Source of the DNA: Pseudomonadota bacterium | GTDB taxonomy: Bacteria; Pseudomonadota; Alphaproteobacteria; Rhodospirillales; Casp-alpha2 | Direction: 5' to 3' | Length of the DNA stretch: 5,715 nucleotides | Assembly (NCBI GenBank): GCA_027620395.1 | Contig: JAQBZY010000121.1 | Location: 1 to 5,715, forward strand | Part shown: positions 1-5,021 of the stretch, one piece after another | Position numbering within the stretch: the stretch's first letter is position 1 | How the letters are laid out: each line of letters starts with the position of its first letter | Notes under the pieces: model-generated | Told to the model about the DNA's origin: nothing | Databases searched by the model: none | Seen by the model: only the letters and a program-made list of their open reading frames with translations | Translations under genes and position numbers: made by a program

Positions 1-1
1 G

Positions 2-1495
2 CGCCGCCACCGCCTGCACGGGCTAGTGCTGACGCATGCGCACGAGGATCATTTGGGCGCTGTGCCGTATCTGTGGCAAAGGCTCGGCTGCCCGATCTAT
101 GCCACTCCCTTCACTATGAACATTCTGAAAAAGAAACTGGCCGAGACCGAATTCGCCTCCAAGGTGCCGTTGCACGAGATACCGCTCGACGGCGCCTTCA
201 CGGTCGGGCCGTTCGAACTCGACCTGATCACGTTGACGCATTCGATCCCGGAACCGAACGGCATCGCCATTAAAACGCCGCTCGGAACCGTATTGCACAC
301 CGGCGATTGGAAGTTTGATCCTGCCCCGGTGATCGGGACGGTTTCCGACGAGGCGGCGCTGAAGCGGCTCGGCGACGATGGTGTGCTGGCCATCATTTGC
401 GATTCGACCAACGTCTTCCAGTCAGGCCATTCCGGCTCGGAAGCTGAACTGGCCAACAATCTCAGGGACGCCATCTCGAAATGCGGCGGCAGGGTCGCCG
501 TTGCCTGCTTCGCCACCAACGTCGCCAGACTGCAAACCATCGCCAAGGCCGCCGCCCTTTGCGGCCGAGATGTAGCGCTCGCTGGGCGTTCCTTGTGGCG
601 AGTCACGCAAGCGGCCCGGGAATGCGGTTATCTCGCCGATGTGCCGGCGTTTTTGCAGGAGGACGATGTCAGCCTGATCCCGGACGATAAAATCCTGATC
701 ATCTGCACTGGCTCACAGGGCGAACCCCGGGCGGCGTTGGCCAAAATCGCCAAGGGTGACCACCCGAGGATCAGAATGACATCCGGCGACACGGTGATTT
801 TTTCGGCCCGAGTCATCCCCGGGAACGAAGTCGGCATCGCCGCCATGAAGAACGGCTTGGTGCGGCAAGGCATCCGCATCGTCGAGGGCAGCGCCGACAT
901 CCACGTCTCCGGGCATCCACACCGAGATGAACTGGTCGAAATGTATCAACACGTCCGGCCCAGGATCGCCATTCCAGTGCATGGCGAGCACCGGCATCTG
1001 GTGGCACACGCGGCGCTGGCCCGGGAATGTCAGGTCCCCGAAACAATCGTCTGCCAAAACGGATCCTTGATACGGTTGGCGCCGGGCGCGCCCGGAATTG
1101 TCGACAATGTGCCGTCCGGCCGGCTGTTCAAGGACGGCAACCGAATGCTGCCGATGTCGGGCGACGCCATGCGGAGCCGAATCCAGGGCCTGTGGCACGG
1201 TACCGCCGTCGTCAGCGTCGTCGTCGACGCCGAAAATGAACTTCTCGATGACCCCCGGCTGTCCATGACCGGCCTTGTCGAGCCGGACGAGGACGACGAT
1301 ATCTACAATGCCGTCTGCGACGCCGTCGAGGAGGTGTTGGCTCGGGCGCCGAAATACAAGGGCGGCGAGGATTTGGTTCTGACCGAGGCGCTTCGCCTGG
1401 CGGTTAGGCGCACCTACCGACGTCTGCTTGACAAAAAGCCGATCACGGAAGTCCATTTGACTAGGATCGGGAAAACCCAAGGAAAACGAAAATGA
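2..1495 (+). CDS. rnj: Ribonuclease J, beta-CASP metallo-beta-lactamase RNase (5' partial)
   Basis: RNase J acts in the cytoplasm as a 5'-3' exoribonuclease, and in some bacteria also as an endonuclease, in mRNA decay and rRNA maturation. The frame is open to the left window edge, so the GTG at 26 is internal. 497 residues are visible against a usual 550-560, so roughly 55-65 N-terminal residues lie outside. Counting from that GTG, the metallo-beta-lactamase zinc motif THAHEDH is at residues 3-9 and the HTGDW motif at 91-95. Further along are DSTN at 126-129, the beta-CASP GSQGEPR at 229-235, HVSGHPH at 293-299 and PVHGEH at 317-322. All metal-binding motifs seen are intact. The basic C-terminal domain ends in a Lys/Arg-rich tail. 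The stop overlaps the mce start (ATGA), which suggests co-transcription and translational coupling. The family call is certain; exo- versus endonuclease preference cannot be read from sequence. Confidence 0.97.
   Translation, partial: RRHRLHGLVLTHAHEDHLGAVPYLWQRLGCPIYATPFTMNILKKKLAETEFASKVPLHEIPLDGAFTVGPFELDLITLTHSIPEPNGIAIKTPLGTVLHTGDWKFDPAPVIGTVSDEAALKRLGDDGVLAIICDSTNVFQSGHSGSEAELANNLRDAISKCGGRVAVACFATNVARLQTIAKAAALCGRDVALAGRSLWRVTQAARECGYLADVPAFLQEDDVSLIPDDKILIICTGSQGEPRAALAKIAKGDHPRIRMTSGDTVIFSARVIPGNEVGIAAMKNGLVRQGIRIVEGSADIHVSGHPHRDELVEMYQHVRPRIAIPVHGEHRHLVAHAALARECQVPETIVCQNGSLIRLAPGAPGIVDNVPSGRLFKDGNRMLPMSGDAMRSRIQGLWHGTAVVSVVVDAENELLDDPRLSMTGLVEPDEDDDIYNAVCDAVEEVLARAPKYKGGEDLVLTEALRLAVRRTYRRLLDKKPITEVHLTRIGKTQGKRK
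1479..1483 (+). promoter_or_regulatory. Ribosome binding site of mce
   Basis: AAGGA lies 8 bases before the ATG at 1492, inside the last codons of rnj. It supports that start, which overlaps the rnj stop by 4 bases (ATGA). Confidence 0.6.
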
Positions 1496-1896
1496 TCGGA
1501 CGCCTCAATCACGTCGCCATCGCGGTTCCGGACTTGGATGCAGCCGCCGCCGTCTACCGCAATGCACTCGGCGCCCAAGTCTCGGCACCGCAGGCCGAAC
1601 CCGATCACGGTGTCACCGTCGTGTTCGTCGAATTGTCGAATACCAAGATCGAGCTGCTGCATCCGTTGGGCGACAACTCTCCGATCCAGGCGTTCCTTAA
1701 TAAGAACCCGTCCGGCGGCATGCATCATGTGTGCTACGAGGTCGACGACATCCTGGCCGCCCGCGACCGGCTGAAAGCCGAAGGTGCCAGAGTTCTCGGC
1801 AACGGCGAACCGAAAATCGGCGCGCACGGAAAGCCCGTATTGTTCCTGCATCCGAAAGATTTTTGCGGCACCCTGGTCGAGATCGAGCAAGCCTGA
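1492..1896 (+). CDS. mce: Methylmalonyl-CoA epimerase
   Basis: This enzyme interconverts the (S) and (R) epimers of methylmalonyl-CoA in the cytoplasm. It links propionyl-CoA carboxylase to the B12-dependent mutase, and so to succinyl-CoA. The 134 residues match the family's usual length and form two vicinal-oxygen-chelate (glyoxalase-like) repeats. Metal ligands expected from the family are visible: His7 in NHVAIAV, Glu54 in KIELLHPLG, His78 (or 79) in GGMHHVCYEV and Glu130 in LVEIE. The GGMHHVCYEV block, the HGKP loop (112-115) and HPKDFCGTLVE (120-130) separate it from general glyoxalases. It is the second gene of the cluster, overlapping rnj and one base from the next gene, an order shared by many alphaproteobacteria. 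No mutase or carboxylase gene is in view. Another glyoxalase-superfamily activity is possible but much less likely. Confidence 0.94.
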   Translation: MIGRLNHVAIAVPDLDAAAAVYRNALGAQVSAPQAEPDHGVTVVFVELSNTKIELLHPLGDNSPIQAFLNKNPSGGMHHVCYEVDDILAARDRLKAEGARVLGNGEPKIGAHGKPVLFLHPKDFCGTLVEIEQA

Positions 1897-1897
1897 G

Positions 1898-2140
1898 ATG
1901 GACAGTTGGATCACCGGCCCCGCGATTTACGCCGTCCTTTGGTGGCTGGTCATTTTCATGGTGCTGCCGTTCGGCGTCCGCCGGCCGGAACTGCACGAGT
2001 TGGAGAAGGGGCAAGAACCGGGCGCGCCGGTCAAGCCACGGATGCTGATCAAGATCATCGTGACGTCGGTGATCACCGGTGTCATCTACGGCATTCTCTA
2101 TTTGATCTTCGAGGCCGGCTGGATATCGTTCCGGGAATAA
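1898..2140 (+). CDS. DUF1467 family small membrane protein
   Basis: An 80-residue inner-membrane protein of unknown function. It has two predicted membrane segments, about residues 7-26 (rich in Trp, Leu, Val) and 51-74 (rich in Ile, Val, Gly). A short polar linker between them contains PFGVRRPE and the KGQEPGAPVKPR stretch. The WWLVIFMVLPFGVR start of the first helix and the PGAP.KPR linker are the DUF1467 signature as I know it. I chose the ATG at 1898, one base after the mce stop. The frame is open further upstream, but that part lies entirely within mce in another frame, and the predicted protein begins naturally at MDSW. No strong Shine-Dalgarno is present, so translation probably depends on coupling to mce. 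In many alphaproteobacteria this gene sits between mce and proS; here proS is about 2.9 kb away. Confidence 0.9.
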   Translation: MDSWITGPAIYAVLWWLVIFMVLPFGVRRPELHELEKGQEPGAPVKPRMLIKIIVTSVITGVIYGILYLIFEAGWISFRE

Positions 2141-2153
2141 CCAGATAAGCGCC

Positions 2154-2636
2154 ATGGCCAACGACATCATCGATATCGAACGCTACGTAACCGCCAACCG
2201 GGCCCGTCTCGGTATGAGCGCCGGCGAGTCAGCCTCGGCGTTCGGTTCCGAACATCGGCTGGCCGTCTATGGCACGTTGCGCCCGGGCGGCACCTCGGCG
2301 CACATGCTTGCGCCCTACGGCGGCATGTGGTCGGGCGGCATTGTCCGCGGTTACCAACTGGGCGCTTGCACCGAGTCCGGCTGCCCCGGCCTGGCCTGGG
2401 ATCCGGCCGGCGAGAAGATCGAAGTCCAGGTTCTGGAATCGCCTGAGCTTGCCGCCGCCTGGGTGAGTCTGGATGCCTATGAGGGTTCCGATTTGGTCCG
2501 CATCGTGGTGCCGGTCAAAATCGACGGCGCTGGCATTGTTGCTGCGAACTTATACGCCAGTGCCGACGCAACCCGGGCCAGGCTTTTGATGCGGGACGGC
2601 GGCAACGTGCACGATACCGTGGACGACCGGCTGTGA
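2154..2636 (+). CDS. Gamma-glutamylcyclotransferase-like protein (GGCT/AIG2 fold)
   Basis: 160 residues with the hallmarks of the GGCT-like (AIG2/YtfP) fold. The substrate-loop motif VYGTLRPGG is at 38-46, and LDAYEGSDLVR at 106-116 carries Glu110 in the position of the family's catalytic acid/base. Family members release 5-oxoproline from gamma-glutamyl amines, amino acids or peptides. The true substrate here is unknown, and many bacterial members are uncharacterised. About 35 poorly conserved residues precede the core strand. Met21 (codon 2214) is an alternative start, but the ATG at 2154 fits the tight spacing, 13 bases after the DUF1467 stop. No clear Shine-Dalgarno is visible. The stop overlaps the tag start in GTGA, so the two genes are probably translated in sequence. 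I see no signal peptide or membrane segment, so it is likely cytoplasmic. Confidence 0.85.
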   Translation: MANDIIDIERYVTANRARLGMSAGESASAFGSEHRLAVYGTLRPGGTSAHMLAPYGGMWSGGIVRGYQLGACTESGCPGLAWDPAGEKIEVQVLESPELAAAWVSLDAYEGSDLVRIVVPVKIDGAGIVAANLYASADATRARLLMRDGGNVHDTVDDRL

Positions 2637-3193
2637 GCGGCTATTGCGGCACGGCCCCAGGGCATCCGGTGCACGGCCCTTATCACGACCGCGAATACGG
2701 CTTCCCGACCAAGGACGAAACCGTTCTGATGGAACGCCTGGCGCTGGAAATCTTCCAGGCCGGATTGTCCTGGCTGATCGTTCTGCAAAAGCGTCCGTCC
2801 ATGAACGCCGCCTTCAAGGGCTTCGAGGTCGACCGGGTCGCTGGGTTCGGAGAACGTGACGTCACGCGCCTGCTCGCCGACCCCGGCATCATCCGCAACA
2901 GCTTGAAGCTCGAGGCCATCATCGAGAACGCCAAGCGGATCCGGGCGATGCGGAAAAACGACGGCGGGTTCGCCGCCTGGATCGAAGCGCAGCATCCGTT
3001 GAGCAAGGCCGAGTGGGTTAAGCTGTTCAAGAAAACCTTCAAGTTCACCGGCGGCGAGATCACCGGCGAATTTTTGATGAGCATCGGCTATCTGCCGGGT
3101 ACGCACCGGCCGACTTGTCCGGTCTACAAGCGCTTGGCCAAGTTGCCGCCGCCTTGGATGCAGGCCGGCAAGGGGTTCTACGACGTCGGCTGA
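2633..3193 (+). CDS. tag: DNA-3-methyladenine glycosylase I (Tag)
   Basis: A base-excision repair enzyme that cleaves 3-methyladenine from alkylated DNA. Of its 186 residues, the key ones of E. coli Tag have clear counterparts. The zinc ligands are Cys5, His18, His158 and Cys162, the last pair in HRPTC. Tyr17 and Asp19 lie in PYHDREYG, and Glu39, Gln42 and Trp47 in LEIFQAGLSW form the base-binding pocket. GIIRN (85-89) and FKFTGGEITGEFLMSIGY (136-153) are also typical. The usual EWG is EYG here, which I believe is common in proteobacterial relatives. The start is a GTG inside the stop of the preceding gene (GTGA). It is supported because zinc ligand Cys5 comes immediately after, and no other start codon lies nearby upstream. 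There is no good Shine-Dalgarno, which suggests translational coupling. It is the last gene before a strong terminator. I see no Ada-type regulatory site. Confidence 0.96.
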   Translation: MSGYCGTAPGHPVHGPYHDREYGFPTKDETVLMERLALEIFQAGLSWLIVLQKRPSMNAAFKGFEVDRVAGFGERDVTRLLADPGIIRNSLKLEAIIENAKRIRAMRKNDGGFAAWIEAQHPLSKAEWVKLFKKTFKFTGGEITGEFLMSIGYLPGTHRPTCPVYKRLAKLPPPWMQAGKGFYDVG

Positions 3194-3234
3194 AGATATC
3201 CACTCGCCGCAAATCCCAAACCACACCCCGGAAT

Positions 3235-3271
3235 CGAAAAAGGCAGTATCTTATCGATCCTGCCTTTTTCG
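3235..3271. terminator. Rho-independent terminator, probably bidirectional
   Basis: A perfect 12-bp inverted repeat (CGAAAAAGGCAG / CTGCCTTTTTCG) with a 13-base loop; ATC 3248-3250 and GAT 3256-3258 can pair inside the loop. The five A/T pairs near the base give a T tract when read from either strand. It begins 41 bases after the tag stop and lies 120 bases past the stop of the convergent permease gene. It could therefore end both transcripts, and I see no better candidate for the permease. Confidence 0.85.
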
Positions 3272-3295
3272 TTCCCTCCCGCACCCGGGCCATCC

Positions 3296-3313
3296 GTGGC
3301 GTCGTTGCGCCAC
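3296..3313. other. Small stem-loop in the convergent intergenic region
   Basis: GTGGCG and CGCCAC form a perfect 6-bp stem around a 6-base loop. No T tract follows on either strand, so it is not a typical terminator. The rest of the 198-base gap between tag and the permease, apart from the terminator, shows no gene. Confidence 0.3.
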
Positions 3314-3391
3314 TTCCGAAAGCGTGTGCGACTATAATGGGACGGCGTTCCCAAGCCAGCTAAAAAGAACCGGAATCACGTAATTTAATTA

Positions 3392-4681
3392 CTAAACTAA
3401 GGCGAATTTCAGCACGAAACATGCACTGACCAAGGCCACGGCAATGCCGACCTCGTTGCTCCGGCCGGCCAAGGCCTTGATCGCCACATAGGAAACGAAG
3501 CCGACGCCAATGCCGGTGGCGATCGAGAATGTCAGCGGCATCGAGACCGCCGTCAGGACCGCCGGCGCCGATTCCGTGACGTCGTCCCAATCCAGTTCCG
3601 CGAGGCCACGGGCCATGACGCAGGCGACGTACAGCAGTGCCGGCGCGGTGGCATAGGCCGGCACCGTGCCGGCCAAGGGCGAAATGAACAGGCACAGCAG
3701 GAACAGCACCGCCACCGTGACTGCGGTCAGCCCGGTTCGGCCGCCGGCATTGATCCCGGCGGCACTTTCGATATAGCTGGTAGTCGTAGACGTGCCCAAT
3801 GCGGCGCCGACGATGGTCGCCGTCGAGTCGGCCAACAACGCCTGCTTGAGGCGCGGTAAGCGGCCGTCCGCATCCAACAAATTGGCCCGGTGCGCGAGAC
3901 CGACCAGCGTGCCAGCGGTATCGAACAGATCGACGAACAAAAACGAAAAAACGATGACCACCAGACCGACGTTGAACGCGCCGGCGATATCCATGGCCAG
4001 CAGCGTCGGCGCCAGCGATGGCGGCATCGAGAAGATGCCGCTCGAGCCACTGATGCCGAAAACGATGCCAATGACCGTTACGCTAAGGATCGACATGATG
4101 ATCGCGCCAGGAATTCGCCGGGCATCCAAGGCGACGATCATCATGAAACCGGCGGCCGCCAAAAGTGGCTCCGGCCGGGTAATATCGCCGAGCGTCACCA
4201 ATGTCGCCGGATGGCCGACGACCCAGCCTGCGTTCTTGAACGCAATGATCGCCAGAAATAAGCCGATACCGGCGGAAATCGCCACCTTCAGGGTTCGTGG
4301 GATGGCATTGATGATCCATTCCCGGATCGGCAGCAGGCTCAGGATTAGAAACAGGATGCCGGAAATGAAGACCGCGCCGAGCGCAACCTGCCAGGAATAT
4401 CCCATGCCGCCGACGACGCTATAGGCGAAGTAGGCGTTGAGACCCATGCCGGGCGCCAATGCGATTGGATAATTGGCGTATAGCCCCATGATCAAGGTGC
4501 CGACCGCGGCAGCTAGGCAGGTGGCGACAAATACCGCCCCTTTGTCCATGCCGGCGCCTGACAGGATCGCCGGATTGACGAAGATGATGTAGGCCAACGT
4601 CAGGAAGGTCGTCAGCCCGGCCACAACTTCCGTCCGAACCGTGGTGCCGTTCTCGCTGAGCTTGAAATAACCGTCGAGCAT
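3392..4681 (-). CDS. NCS2-family purine base permease, AzgA/PbuG-like (COG2252)
   Basis: An inner-membrane transporter of 429 residues, the normal length for the AzgA-like branch of NCS2. Characterised members import adenine, guanine or hypoxanthine with protons. The protein is a chain of hydrophobic helices; this family has 14 segments in a 7+7 inverted repeat. Signature motifs present are ENGTTVRTEVVAGLTTFLT (10-28), APGMGLNAYFAY (76-87) and DLFDTAGTLVG (251-261). GTSTTTSYIESAAG (296-309) is the substrate-site helix, followed by GINAGGRTGL. The last two place it with AdeP/GhxP/PbuG rather than with uracil or xanthine permeases; the preferred base cannot be told from sequence. The start ATG (complement 4679-4681) is firm: MLDGYFKL...ENGTTVRTE is the usual N-terminus and a GGGGGA ribosome site precedes it. 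It is transcribed toward tag and away from proS. No purine riboswitch-like structure is evident upstream. Confidence 0.95.
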   Translation of the reverse strand: MLDGYFKLSENGTTVRTEVVAGLTTFLTLAYIIFVNPAILSGAGMDKGAVFVATCLAAAVGTLIMGLYANYPIALAPGMGLNAYFAYSVVGGMGYSWQVALGAVFISGILFLILSLLPIREWIINAIPRTLKVAISAGIGLFLAIIAFKNAGWVVGHPATLVTLGDITRPEPLLAAAGFMMIVALDARRIPGAIIMSILSVTVIGIVFGISGSSGIFSMPPSLAPTLLAMDIAGAFNVGLVVIVFSFLFVDLFDTAGTLVGLAHRANLLDADGRLPRLKQALLADSTATIVGAALGTSTTTSYIESAAGINAGGRTGLTAVTVAVLFLLCLFISPLAGTVPAYATAPALLYVACVMARGLAELDWDDVTESAPAVLTAVSMPLTFSIATGIGVGFVSYVAIKALAGRSNEVGIAVALVSACFVLKFALV

Positions 4682-4687
4682 GGCGTT

Positions 4688-4693
4688 TCCCCC
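4688..4693 (-). promoter_or_regulatory. Ribosome binding site of the permease gene
   Basis: Read on the minus strand this is GGGGGA, 6 bases before the ATG. It confirms the chosen start. I found no convincing -35/-10 pair in the next 90 bases upstream. Confidence 0.6.
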
Positions 4694-4775
4694 GAATTAT
4701 CGCCTGCACCCAGTTTCGCCGAAGCGGAAATTCACGGCAAAGGAAAAGTAGCAGATGCGTTCAAAATACTGATGC

Positions 4776-4814
4776 ATCCTTCGAGACGGCGCTTCGCGCC
4801 TCCTCACGATGAGG
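4776..4814 (-). repeat. REP-like palindromic repeat, copy 1 (inverted)
   Basis: Read on the minus strand, this 39-base unit matches copy 3 at 32 of 39 positions. It contains two small hairpins: CCTCA-CGA-TGAGG (4802-4814) and GGCGC-TTC-GCGCC (4788-4800). The conserved GTCTCGAAGGA block sits at its outer end. This is a widespread alphaproteobacterial intergenic repeat type; no coding potential is supported. Confidence 0.85.
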
Positions 4815-4831
4815 TTGCTTGTTAGGCATTT

Positions 4832-4861
4832 CCTCATCCTGAGGAGCGGCGCCGCCGCGTC
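4832..4861 (+). repeat. REP-like palindromic repeat, copy 2 (truncated)
   Basis: It carries the CCTCATCCTGAGG hairpin and the GCGGC-GCC-GCCGC hairpin (4846-4858), but lacks the TCGAAGGA half that copies 1 and 3 keep. Positions 4829-4861 match 4867-4899 in copy 3 at 32 of 33 bases, with a period of 38. Confidence 0.85.
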
Positions 4862-4869
4862 CCCAGTTT

Positions 4870-4912
4870 CCTCATCCTGAGGAGCGGCGCAGCCGCGTCT
4901 CGAAGGAGGAGG
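4870..4912 (+). repeat. REP-like palindromic repeat, copy 3 (complete)
   Basis: The most complete unit. Outer arms CCTCATCCT (4870-4878) and AGGAGGAGG (4904-4912) can pair with one mismatch. Between them lies hairpin GCGGC-GCA-GCCGC (4884-4896) followed by GTCTCGAAGGA. CCTCA-TCC-TGAGG (4870-4882) is an alternative small hairpin. It ends about 35 bases before the candidate proS promoter. Confidence 0.88.
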
Positions 4913-4947
4913 GCAAACTGAGGCATCATCCACTGCCATGCCCGGTG

Positions 4948-4976
4948 TTGATGCCCCGGGCCCCATCGCCTACAGT
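4948..4976 (+). promoter_or_regulatory. Candidate sigma-70-type promoter of proS
   Basis: TTGATG (4948-4953) and TACAGT (4971-4976) are separated by 17 bases; each matches the consensus at 4 of 6 positions. Transcription would begin near 4983, giving a leader of about 40 bases. It is placed sensibly for proS, but matches of this quality occur by chance. Confidence 0.4.
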
Positions 4977-4983
4977 CCGGCAC

Positions 4984-4997
4984 CGCCGAAACCGGCG
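4984..4997 (+). other. Small hairpin in the proS leader
   Basis: CGCCG-AAAC-CGGCG, a perfect 5-bp GC stem with a 4-base loop. If the promoter above is real, it would sit at the extreme 5' end of the proS mRNA, where it could protect against decay. No T tract follows. Confidence 0.3.
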
Positions 4998-5012
4998 CCT
5001 ATCCGCTGTCAC

Positions 5013-5017
5013 GAGGA
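5013..5017 (+). promoter_or_regulatory. Ribosome binding site of proS
   Basis: GAGGA lies 4 bases before the ATG at 5022. It agrees with the typical ProS N-terminus beginning there. Confidence 0.65.
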
Positions 5018-5021
5018 CCCC

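Larger units (their letters stand above)
4682..5021. other. Divergent intergenic region between the permease and proS
   Basis: A 340-base gap between two divergent genes. Nearest the permease is its ribosome site, then about 80 bases with no clear signal. Next come the three REP-like copies (4776-4912), and finally the proS promoter candidate, leader hairpin and ribosome site. A minus-strand frame of 89 codons crosses the repeats (4697-4966) but looks like repeat-derived low-complexity sequence, so I do not call it a gene. Confidence 0.8.

Noticed and set aside
26..28. GTG at 26 as the rnj start
   Set aside because: The frame is open to the window edge and the codons before it (ending HGL) continue the strand leading into the HxHxDH motif. 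The RNase J N-terminus is missing, so the true start lies upstream.
713..1480. Long minus-strand open frame (255 codons) opposite rnj
   Set aside because: It is a shadow of rnj, whose motifs are fully intact on the plus strand. The antisense product has no recognisable domain and no ribosome site; GC-rich genes commonly give such frames.
1784..1897. Upstream ATG extension of the DUF1467 gene
   Set aside because: The extra 38 residues would be encoded within mce in another frame and do not resemble the family. The ATG at 1898 gives the expected 80-residue protein.
2477..3226. Minus-strand open frame (249 codons) opposite tag and the cyclotransferase gene
   Set aside because: Both plus-strand genes show catalytic motifs; the antisense frame shows none.
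3380..3392. AT-rich palindrome GTAATTTAATTAC at the permease stop
   Set aside because: It is a short 6-bp-arm palindrome in an AT-rich tail with no adjacent promoter. It could be chance, and I cannot tie it to any regulator.
3792..4424. Plus-strand open frame (210 codons) opposite the permease
   Set aside because: It is antisense to clear NCS2 transporter motifs and rich in Met, Thr, Arg and Pro as expected from reverse-complement codons. No family is recognisable.
4695..4705. GATAAT-like -10 element upstream of the permease on the minus strand
   Set aside because: It lies only about 15 bases from the start codon, so transcription would begin within the ribosome site. No good -35 hexamer is at the right distance.
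4776..4912. CRISPR array
   Set aside because: Only three copies, one inverted and one truncated, with internal hairpins and unequal spacers. This fits a REP-like element, and no cas genes are present.
4697..4966. Minus-strand 89-codon open frame across the intergenic region
   Set aside because: Most of it is translated REP-like repeat and its end overlaps the permease ribosome site. No domain or good start signal.
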